A DNA stretch of 15,411 bases, taken from the NCBI GenBank assembly GCA_018398765.1, contig JAHBMJ010002854.1, forward strand, positions 1 through 15,411, given 5' to 3'. Of the stretch, positions 1 to 7,155 are shown piece after piece; within the stretch, counting starts at the first letter, position 1, and each line of letters starts with the position of its first letter. This DNA is from Chromera velia (taxonomy: Eukaryota > Sar > Chromeraceae). The translations under genes and the position numbers were made by a program. The notes beneath the pieces are model-generated. The model did not search any database. It was not told the origin of the DNA and saw only the letters and a program-made list of their open reading frames with translations.

Positions 1-154
1 CCCCCTGCCTCCCGGCCTCCCTCCCTCCCTTTACCCGAAGTCCGCCCCAGCCCCCACCCCTCTCTCTCTGTCTTTGTCTCTCTGTTTTGTCTCTCTGTCT
101 TTGTCTCTCTATGTTTAAATTCTCTCTCTTTCTCATTCTGTTTCTCTTCTTCAG
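1..154. repeat. Pyrimidine-rich low-complexity tract ending in a splice-acceptor-like site
   Basis: The plus strand is almost pure C/T, with CCCT runs and then TCTCTCTG/TCTTTGTC units, and it ends in TTCTTCAG at 147-154. This looks like a polypyrimidine tract with a 3' splice site belonging to an intron that enters from the left edge. It could instead be an ordinary microsatellite. Confidence 0.5.
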
Positions 155-291
155 GCTTGCAGGAAAATTTCTTTAATTTGCTCCCTTTTGAGCGATATAA
201 AAATTTGAGCCAGGTTTTTGACTCCCAAGTTTGTCTTGCTGACTGGGTTGATGATCGCCGGATTCTTGCACAAACTTTCGGTACCAAGTAG
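155..291 (+). CDS. Possible 3'-terminal exon of a gene entering from the left (hypothetical)
   Basis: After the CTTCTTCAG acceptor, a frame beginning with two leftover bases (GC) runs 44 codons to TAG at 289-291. The translation from 157 has mixed, protein-like composition, with aromatic and charged residues spread evenly: LQENFFNLLPFERY, later CLADWVDDRR, ending QTFGTK. I recognise no family. The opposite strand also carries an open frame over 173-361 with a GTG start, so strand choice is uncertain. A 10-bp inverted repeat (224-233 with 325-334) spans the end of the frame, so this may instead be part of a mobile element. Confidence is low because everything upstream lies outside the window. 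Confidence 0.3.
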
Positions 292-547
292 ATGAAGACT
301 TCAATTGCTCAGAGACCAAGCAATCAAACTTGGGTTTGAACCACTCCAACGCCTTGAACACCTAGATTGCGGATCCGCGCAGCCGCTTTCGGTCTTTAGG
401 TTAAGAGTCCTTTGATAGTGTAACTGTTGAGCTCTTGTCATACTTTATGAGGGCTAGAGAGGTAAGAAAGTGAATATGCAAAACTTGTATGTCGCCCATG
501 GTAGAACACTATCATACAGTTACTAAATATCACAGTGGACCTGGTAT
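292..547. other. Gene-free stretch, nothing recognised
   Basis: I see no open frame with splice support. An 8-bp inverted pair, GATAGTGT at 414-421 and ACACTATC at 506-513, is the only structure noticed. It could mark the outer part of the palindromic element that follows. Confidence 0.4.
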
Positions 548-745
548 CTGATATTTTAAAACATCGTTTACATTAAATATTGCGATATTACCGATATGCG
601 ACATAGATGAAATTTAATATCGCGATATTGCCGATATATGGCAATATTTAGCAATATCGCATATCAGTACAAATATCGGGGCGATATTTGTATGATATTA
701 GCGATATCAGGGTATCGCGATATCACTTTGATCCATAGATGAATG
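548..745. repeat. Palindromic ATATCG-rich element (MITE-like or structural)
   Basis: The segment is packed with GATATT/AATATC and CGATAT/ATATCG words in both orientations. Its core is an inverted repeat centred on GGG at 679-681. The arms 668-678 and 682-692 are perfect (11 bp), and they extend to 661-678 against 682-698 with a single bulged base. A looser match continues outward through GCAATATCGC (651-660) and GCGATAT (701-707). A 10-bp direct repeat, CATAGATGAA, occurs at 602-611 and 734-743. Such subterminal palindromes are typical of non-autonomous DNA transposons, but no transposase or clear target-site duplication is visible, so the class is unassigned. Confidence 0.55.
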
Positions 746-1040
746 GCGGTTGTTCGCTTTGTGTGCCAGTGGTTTCAGTGCCGCTTTAATAGAAAATGAA
801 AAATAGCTACAAACATTTAATTCATAACTTAAGATCCTGATTTAAATATATTAATCACGTTACATGGGCATGTCTACGTTAAAATAAAAAACAATATGAG
901 ATTCTCACATGACGTAGATTTAAATGGATCATATTTTCAGGTAGCTAGATTTTCTGTTATATTTTGTTCAATTTTATTATATAATGTTGTAATACATTAC
1001 AATTACAACACGAATTTTTAGCTAGATGTTTGAATATTGG
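746..1040. other. AT-rich gene-free stretch with a small perfect hairpin
   Basis: The sequence is markedly more AT-rich than the right half of the window and has no supported frame. A perfect inverted repeat at 987-1002 reads TTGTAAT-AC-ATTACAA. TAGCTAGAT occurs on either side of it, near 942 and 1019. Confidence 0.4.
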
Positions 1041-1368
1041 GGTGGCGGAGCCGCGGAGGAAGGCGGGAGATCTCGTTAGCAAAATAAAAAAAAAACAGAC
1101 ACCTGTTGCAAGGAGAAGAGAGACGAGAAAAGCAAAACAGCCGAAGGTGGAGGTGCAGACAGGGAAGCATGCAAGAGCATTTCTTTGACACATGCGTCAA
1201 TGAGTAAGAACTGTTTCTTTTCTCTCTATTGGAGCTGCCTCCATGAAACATTCACTCATCAAATTTTGAAATTGAAACTTGACTCCTCCTGTTTGGAGTT
1301 TCTCCCATTTTGTCCTCTTTGTTTCTGATTTCATTGTTCTCCCCCCCTTCTGTGAGTGTTGATTGCAG

Positions 1369-1909
1369 CGCAAAAGTGGAAAAGTGGGGGGCAGGGTTGC
1401 AATTAACCTCGGAAAAGAAGTTATTCTCTTTTCTCAAAGGAGGGAGACGCAACGCTGAAGGAGATGGGCAAAAAAAGCTGACGACGGAGCATGTAAGCAG
1501 TCAAGATTGATCATTGCTTTTCTTTCAGACCATGTGCAAGTGCCCTCATATTTTCTGGTTGTGTAAATACCTTCGAATTTTTCGCTCATCTTTGCTGGGT
1601 AGCATCGTGCATGTACAGGGCAATCTGACAAGTTTAAACAGGCTCTTCACAAAGCATACTGATACATTTGAGCTGGCAGATCACTCTCCCAACCTGCAAT
1701 TATGTATATATAGTCTGTCTCTCTGTATTGTCTCTCCTGCCTCTTGTATGAGAATGCATATGGAGTCGATCCCTTCAATGACTGTCCTTCCTTCTGCTGC
1801 GTGCATCAATTCCTGCAGGGAGATGCTCAGGCTCTCTCCTAGTCTGGCTTATATTGGGACGGGGTTTAAGGGGAGAGATGGGGAGGGGGGGTTCATCAAC
1901 CTGTTTTGA
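1369..1909 (+). CDS. Tentative spliced ORF with a 36-nt putative mini-intron (hypothetical)
   Basis: A TTGATTGCAG acceptor (ending 1368) opens a frame that runs 41 codons to a GTAAGC donor at 1493. A TTTCTTTCAG acceptor ends at 1528, and from 1529 the same phase stays open for 126 codons to TGA (1907-1909). The implied intron, 1493-1528, is only 36 nt, shorter than any other in this window (105-747), and contains the in-frame stop that would otherwise end the first part. The protein would be basic, then Cys/Ser-rich, with no recognised domain. Non-coding frames of this length also occur elsewhere in the window, so this is weak. Confidence 0.18.
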
Positions 1910-2325
1910 AATAGCTGCCCACTGTTCCAATCACCGCCATATAGGATCCTCACAATCGAACGGTACGTGGAGGGATGTGGGTAAAGAGTGAGGAAGTTCT
2001 GAGCCCCGGTATCATTGAAGTGCACGCATTTGATGGTTACGTGTATACTTTGGGCCAAATTGATAACTTGATGCTTTTATTATATATCAATGTATATTAT
2101 TCACTACTGCATGCAGGCGGTAGCCTGCGATATCTTCTCTTTGTCTATCCATGACTTGGTCACATGCCTTCTCTCTCATTTTCTCTTTTTTGTCTGTGGA
2201 TACACAGGATGGGAAGTTTGTTAAACGATTGTGCTTCTCTATCATGCATGCGTCACTGCATATAAGGAGGACCTCAGATTAACTTTGTACTGAATGATGA
2301 CGGGGGGGAGGGGGCGTTTGGGGAG
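1910..2325. other. Gene-free stretch, nothing recognised
   Basis: I found neither a supported frame nor an RNA gene. A poly-G/GGGGAG run sits just before the possible start codon at 2326. Confidence 0.4.
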
Positions 2326-2928
2326 ATGGTCAGATTCGTGAACCTCTGCTGGAGGGACCTGAGGACCACAGTTTGGAATAGCTATATGCTGTTCCCTGGT
2401 CCTGCTAGAGCAGTGACAAGAGCGGAGCTAGGGAGTGTCAGTGACTCGGAAATTCTCGTGAAGGCTGAAGAGGCCTTCAGTCGGGTCAGTGAGGTGCATC
2501 AGCCAACTTGAAGTGTGTCGGGAAGAGATCCAATCATGTCGAGGTGATTAATGTCTCCATGTTTGTGATAAGTGTTTTTGAAAGCCCTCCCCCTCTCTCT
2601 CTCTGTGAGGGAGTGAGTGAGTGAGTAAGTAAGCGAGTGAGTGAGTGAGTGAGTGAGTGAGTGAATGATTCAGTGACTCAGAGTGAGTGAGTGAGTGAGT
2701 GAGTGAGTGAATGATTCAGTGAGTGAGTGAGTCAGTGAGTGTGTCTGTATGTATATGTATGTGTCACTCTCTTTGTCGATCTCTCTCTCTCATATATATA
2801 CATCCTTTTCCGTATTCATCTTCTATCTACATATCTCTCTACCCACTCAGGTTAAGAATCAAATGCAAAAACTGAAAGAAAAGGACGACGAGGTCGTTAA
2901 CCTGAAGAAAAACATCGTCCCGATCTAA
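2326..2928 (+). CDS. Possible two-exon gene for a short coiled-coil protein
   Basis: Exon 1 is 2326-2484 (53 codons from ATG) and ends at a GTCAGT donor, the donor type favoured by the two certain genes here. Exon 2 is 2851-2928, after ACCCACTCAG, and stops at TAA 2926-2928. Both edges are phase 0, giving 78 residues. Residues 44-75 form a heptad pattern that crosses the junction: one core position is L44, F51, M58 and the other is A47, V54, L61, V68, I75. V54 is the first residue of exon 2. Continuity of the heptad across the splice is the main support. The implied 366-nt intron contains the GAGT microsatellite. Exon 2 lies in the first copy of a tandem duplication. I recognise no family, and it may be a remnant of a longer coiled-coil gene. 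Confidence 0.35.
2606..2745. repeat. GAGT/GTGA tetranucleotide microsatellite with nested longer repeat
   Basis: Runs of GTGA with occasional GTAA and GCGA units. A longer unit, several GTGA copies followed by ATGATTCAGTGA, appears twice (about 2635-2675 and 2684-2722). It would lie inside the intron of the putative coiled-coil gene. Confidence 0.9.
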
Positions 2929-3253
2929 GATTGCCTCCCTTTGTTGTCCCATTCCCCATCTAAGATTGCCAATCCTTTCAGGGAGGGGAGGCTCAGCAGG
3001 AAGAGGACGGGAGCATGCATCTGTTGAGGCGAGTGCCTTGGAGTAAAAGGAAGAAAACAGAGGGAAGAGCTTTGGATTAAAGAAACAGATCTTTCACGAT
3101 TCTTTCTTTCATTCCTTCTCGATGTGGCAAATGTATGTATATATTTCAGACACGGGTTTTTCTTCCTCTTCTACTTGCTCAGAAGGATTCATCTTCTCTG
3201 TCTACAAAGAAAAAAGATGGAGAGCTGCACAGTTGCTTACGGAAGAGACAAAG

Positions 3254-3255
3254 AC

Positions 3256-3294
<39 letters not shown>
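3254..3294. repeat. GATT tetranucleotide run in copy 1 of the duplication
   Basis: About nine to ten uninterrupted TGAT/GATT units. The homologous position in copy 2 (3724-3752) has a shorter, interrupted run. Confidence 0.9.
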
Positions 3295-3295
<1 letters not shown>

Positions 3296-3331
3296 GGATC
3301 GAGTCATCTTCTCTCTCTCTCATGTTTGTAG

Positions 3332-3505
3332 AACAGAAGCAAACGGGCTTCTAATGCGGTCGTTGACCTGAAGAAGAACGTCGCGATACTGCTTGCTTCC
3401 CTTCGTCATCCCATTCCCGATCTAAGATTGCCGATCCTTTCAGGAGGGGGAGACATACCAGAAAAAGGATGGGAGCGTGCATCTGCTGAGGTGAGTGCCT
3501 TATAG
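3332..3505 (+). other. Open exon-like frame in the second tandem copy (possible alternative last exon)
   Basis: After TGTTTGTAG (ending 3331), a phase-0 frame is open for 57 codons to TAG at 3503-3505. It corresponds to exon 2 of the putative coiled-coil gene (VVDLKKN here against VVNLKKN in copy 1) but lacks copy 1's early stop, so it reads on through the rest of the unit. The segments between acceptor and shared core are 42 nt in copy 1 and 27 nt in copy 2, both multiples of three. It could be an alternative terminal exon or a decayed copy. Confidence 0.25.
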
Positions 3506-3790
3506 AATAAAAGGTAGAGAACAGACGGAGGAGCGTTGGACTAAAGAAAAAGATCTTTCACGTTTTTTTCTTTCGTTCCTTCTGGATTTGGCAAATGTAT
3601 GTATACATTTCAGATACTTGCTTTCTTCTTCTTCTACTCGATCAGTCTGAGATAGAGTCATCTTCTCTGTCCACAAAAAGAAAAATTAGAGGGTTGCACA
3701 GTTGTTTGTGGAAGAGATAGAGACTGATTGATTGATTGATTCATTAATTGATAGATCGACCCCTCTTCTCCCTCTCTCTCATATTTATAT

Positions 3791-4362
3791 ATCGATCATA
3801 GTACCACAAAATGTGGAGGCAGAAATCGATACAGAGGTAAATGATGGCAAAGGGACAAAGGCAGATCGGGACATGCAGGCGGTATGGAAACACTGAGTAG
3901 CGGTGAGGACCCCTACGCTCTTGAAGGGGACCTGATGTTTGCATATAGGGGGAGCAGATGTTGTGAGATGCCCTCATAGGGCCCTCTGGGTCCCTTTTAA
4001 TTTGGGGACTTTCTGAATTGCTGGGAGGAAGAAAAGTATCTAAAGAATACGAACAAAGCAACTTCTTCAGCAACAGGTTCGCCAACCTGCTACACACTCA
4101 TACAATTCTACACACAGAAGATGCCTCTCCTCCTTAGACAGCCACTTCTCGATTAGGCCATTGAGACAGATAAAGTATGAAGGGTAGGAGAGGAGGGGAG
4201 GAGAGCGAGCATTCATCGTTGCTCTTTCTCTCTTGCAAAGGGGGGAGTCTCTTCTTGACGTTGATTATAGCTGGGGCTCAACGAGACATACCTTCACTCT
4301 TGCATACAAAGATCCCTGAATGTCTCCTTGACTGTGCGTCTGCATGCATACGTGTGACCCTG
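3791..4362. other. Stretch without a convincing gene
   Basis: The only open frames are short or lack ATG. A 31-codon plus-strand frame (3884-3979) and a GTG-started 117-codon minus frame (3744-4097) lack splice or family support. Confidence 0.4.
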
Positions 4363-4477
4363 TGTGTGTGTGTGTGTGTATGTATGTGTGTGTGTGTATG
4401 TGTGTGTGTGTGTATGTGTGTGTATGTGTGTGTGTGTGTGTATGTGTGTATGTGTATATGTGTGTGTATGTGTGTAT

Positions 4478-4535
<58 letters not shown>

Positions 4536-4573
4536 ATATGTATGTGTATGTATGTATGTGTGTATGTGTGTCA
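4363..4573. repeat. Long (TG)n microsatellite with TATG interruptions
   Basis: About 210 bp of alternating TG broken by TATG units. It is open in several frames purely as Cys-Val or Thr-His repeats, which are not genes. It sits about 80 bp upstream of the candidate acylated-protein start at 4651, so it would lie in that gene's promoter or leader. Confidence 0.97.
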
Positions 4574-4650
4574 ACTCCCTACTCATATTGCAGCTTTAGA
4601 ATTGCGATTTTTGGCAATCAGCTCCTTTTTTTGGCAAGGTGCGGGTCACT

Positions 4651-5475
4651 ATGGGAGGAGCATGCTGCTACACCCCGTCTTCTGTTGACATCGACGCAGA
4701 TGAAGTGGTGGTTGGCCGAACGTAAGTCTTTGCCTGCAATTCAACCTTTGTTAGACTATCCTAGACCCTGTGGAAAGGTAACCTAGTCGTCAAAAGACTT
4801 TATCATCGTTTTTACCAATTGGAACATGTATGCGCAGGCAGCCTAAGCCAGAGTCGGTAAGTATGCTTCATTCCGTTTGACCTCCGAATATTTTTAGAAC
4901 CGCCCGCCTCACCTGTAGGCTGCGTAGCACTCTGGCTATCTGAGATGTTCTATCTTGAACCCTGCGGTAGCGAATTTAGCCTTTTGATTTTAACCATGAG
5001 ACACTGTCTCCATGAATCATTCTGTATCTTCCACACAGCGTTTACAGATGGTGCCTTGGTTAACCACATACAGCCCCCTCTTTTGTTTTTGACCGGCAAA
5101 TCTTACGGACACAAATGGATCTTTGGGGCTTCGCTTTGAGTGTCTGTGCCTGCTTAATTCGATCAAAATTGGGCTCTGTTTCTATGTGTATATATAGGTT
5201 TGTGTACTTTGCTCTACAAATCAAGTAGCCGTACATTGTTGTGCGTCCGTTATTTTTTGTAGACTTGCGGGCCGGAAGCGACGATGCCTGCCAGTGGAGG
5301 TTCCATTAGGCCGGGGCTGAGAATCGTGAGGAAGGAGGATGAGACAGAGGAAAACGCGTCTGCCAGGGACTCTGCCTTCCTAGTGAGGGTTGGACGGCAC
5401 CGGAATCGGTTTGATTGTACACAACAAAAGAGAAATGAAGGTCACCCGTTTCTCTTTCTAGCTAAAAAGACTTAG
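4651..5475 (+). CDS. Candidate three-exon gene: small protein with MGGACC acylation-type N-terminus
   Basis: Exons are 4651-4721, 4838-4856 (a 19-nt microexon) and 5263-5475, encoding 100 residues. The ATG is the first after an in-frame stop at 4597-4599 and has A at -3 and G at +4. Both donors are GTAAGT; acceptors are ATGCGCAG and TTTTTTGTAG. All phases agree: exon 1 leaves two bases, the microexon supplies one and ends in phase 0, and exon 3 is open from its first base to TAG. Gly2 with Cys5 and Cys6 is the classical arrangement for N-myristoylation plus palmitoylation, which would tether the protein to a membrane. In alveolates such motifs occur on inner-membrane-complex proteins. Residues 7-30 are acidic and Pro-rich; residues 45-100 are charged and low in hydrophobics. 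There is no recognised domain, and the function is unknown. Exon 3 could have a further donor. Confidence 0.5.
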
Positions 5476-5554
5476 TTGACCTGACCGATAGAAGAAGTGC
5501 ATAAAAGAGAGATAGAAAGACATGGGGGGATGAAGAGAGTTCAGCAAGGGGTTC

Positions 5555-6060
5555 ATTATAGACTGTATAGTACACAAAAGCTAACTTTAATTTTAAGTTC
5601 ATTAAGAACATTATAAATTTTTATATAAAAAATTGATTCCAACAAAATAGCCAACAAACTTACTTAAACTTAGTTAAAGTTAGTTTGATAACTTTCATTA
5701 TAAGGGACAAAATTAGAATTTATGCAAACACCTAGCAAACACAAAGTCTTACAAAGTTTAAGTATACCAACTGCCTCTTGAAGTGTGCAAACAGAGCCTC
5801 TTGAAGTCTATAAAGTGTTGGACCAAATCTAAATTAAGATTTAAAAACATGTATAATACATGATATAAGGAATATTATTCAAAACCTAGTTCATAACATG
5901 ACTCAAATTATTATACCAATTGACTAGAACTTAAGTCTATATACTTAAGTCTATAAGCCATTGGAACCATCTGACTATATCATTTAAAAAATTAAAATCA
6001 TATAGATTAATATTTTTATAAAGACTCTACTAATAAAGTAAAGACCTGCGAATCAATTGC
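5555..6060. other. AT-rich island, no gene recognised
   Basis: This block of about 500 bp is far richer in A/T than its neighbours, with long A and T runs and no lengthy frame. It contains short direct repeats: a 12-mer GCCTCTTGAAGT at 5773-5784 and 5796-5807, and a 13-mer ACTTAAGTCTATA at 5929-5941 and 5943-5955. It could be an organelle-DNA insertion, the remnant of a mobile element, or an AT-rich spacer. I cannot decide which. Confidence 0.5.
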
Positions 6061-7155
6061 AAAGTCGAAAACATTCAGAATTCACCATGATTGGAGCAGG
6101 CCCACAGCATATACCGATGCTGGTCGATCCCTGCAGGTGCTGTCACCAGCAGTATGCTCGATCTCCCGAAGCACAAACTCGTATGCCATGGCACCAGCAG
6201 ACCGTTATCGTGCACATGCATGCATGCATGCCGGATGGCACATTGAAGGCTGTTACCGTGTAACCAACTCTCATTGTATCGACTGACCAAGCGAATCGAT
6301 CAATCTCACGAAAAGAAACCTCGTCGTTGGAATCCAAGCAATTAATTCAACGACGGCTGCCGAAGAAATGACAGGCCACTTTACGACGGCAGGGAGCAGC
6401 AACGTATGGATATCTGCTCAGTCGAACGGTTGTGTATCTGAAGACTCAGTCACACATGGACGAGTGAGCGAGAGCATACTCAAAGCTTTCCCCGGCTGTC
6501 GGTGGTGGGCAGCCAAAAAAAGAGCAGGAGGTGTGTTGCGCATCATGAATGCATTCAGCATCATGAAGCACCATTACAGGAAGAACGGAACGAACAAAGC
6601 AAACAAATGGAACGATCGAGAGACGGAAAAGACGGACAACTTTTCTTCACACCCAAGGAGACACAGTCACCCGGTCAGGCTCTCAGAAAAGGTCAGGAAG
6701 AAAAAAAAGGCGATACCCGAGAGGAGGGCCCACGCCGTCTATAAGAGAGAAGAAGGCACTGCAAGAAAAATCATTTGTGCGTGTACACAGCATAGAGAGA
6801 GAAAGAAAACGGCGTTTGATGAACCATCACCACTCCGAACCATTGTGAACACCGGTCGATCAGTTAAGAACGACCAGACTCCGAAAACGTCGCTGTACGA
6901 ATTCTCTTTTCCTTCTTCACTTTTTTCAACCCGTTCTTTCCTCTTGTTTGATAGAGTCTCTTCACAAGACTGAACACTGGTACTTCTTGTCAGGCGCCTG
7001 CTTCCGTTTTGCCTGATTGGCTTTTCTCAACTCAAATATTTTTTCCCTTTCTCTGTCTGTACAAAAGCTGAGCGAATTCATTCACATTCCCGAGTTTGAG
7101 CATCGTTTGCCAAACCGTTTCTGAATTCTTTCATCGCCCCTTCTCCCCCCTCCCT
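6061..7155. other. Spacer 3' of the P450 gene
   Basis: Apart from the doubtful frame at 6368-6973 I see no gene. A CATG tandem run forms a self-complementary patch near 6213-6231. I found no clear AATAAA-type polyadenylation signal for the minus-strand P450 gene in the first 300 bases after its stop. Confidence 0.35.
6368..6973 (+). CDS. Uncertain 201-codon ORF (hypothetical, possibly non-coding)
   Basis: This is an uninterrupted ATG-to-TGA frame, Lys/Arg/Ser-rich, with a very basic middle (residues about 95-150) and a final 30 residues that look like translated pyrimidine tract. There is no recognised domain, no signal peptide and no membrane segment. Clearly non-coding antisense frames in this window reach similar lengths (for example 225 codons opposite the P450), so length alone is poor evidence. 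It lies downstream of, and antisense to, the 3' side of the P450 gene. Confidence 0.18.
   Translation: MTGHFTTAGSSNVWISAQSNGCVSEDSVTHGRVSESILKAFPGCRWWAAKKRAGGVLRIMNAFSIMKHHYRKNGTNKANKWNDRETEKTDNFSSHPRRHSHPVRLSEKVRKKKKAIPERRAHAVYKREEGTARKIICACTQHRERKKTAFDEPSPLRTIVNTGRSVKNDQTPKTSLYEFSFPSSLFSTRSFLLFDRVSSQD

Larger units (their letters stand above)
2765..3790 (+). repeat. Diverged tandem duplication, unit about 460 bp, two copies plus a partial third start
   Basis: Copy 1 (about 2765-3300) and copy 2 (about 3301-3760) align along their length. Each has a TC-rich tract with a splice-acceptor-like end, then GTCGTT-ACCTGAAGAA (2893; 3359), GATCTAAGATTGCC, a 47-bp block ending CATCTG-TGAG, GGCAAATGTATGTATA-ATTTCAGA, CATCTTCTCTGTC-ACAAA and a GATT tetranucleotide run. 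Offsets are 466 near the start, 469 at the GATT run and 457 after it. By eye roughly three quarters of positions match. A third TC-tract start follows at about 3761-3790. Confidence 0.85.

Noticed and set aside
320-400. B-box-like GGTTCAAACCC on the minus strand, a possible tRNA
   Set aside because: No matching A box and no acceptor or anticodon stem could be formed around it.
2606-2745. Regular repeats resembling a CRISPR array
   Set aside because: It is a continuous tetranucleotide microsatellite with no spacers, in eukaryotic DNA.
3884-3979. 31-codon plus-strand ATG frame
   Set aside because: Too short to support without conservation or transcript evidence, although its composition is protein-like.
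3744-4097. 117-codon minus-strand frame
   Set aside because: No ATG start, no splice context and no recognisable domain; comparable to background frames here.
4177-4786. Several overlapping frames of 100-140 codons on both strands
   Set aside because: They are translations of the TG microsatellite (Cys-Val or Thr-His repeats), with no independent coding support.
6143-6337. Minus-strand frame with a GTCAGT donor-like site near 6280
   Set aside because: No ATG and two competing frames; a GTCAGT word alone is not enough to call an exon.
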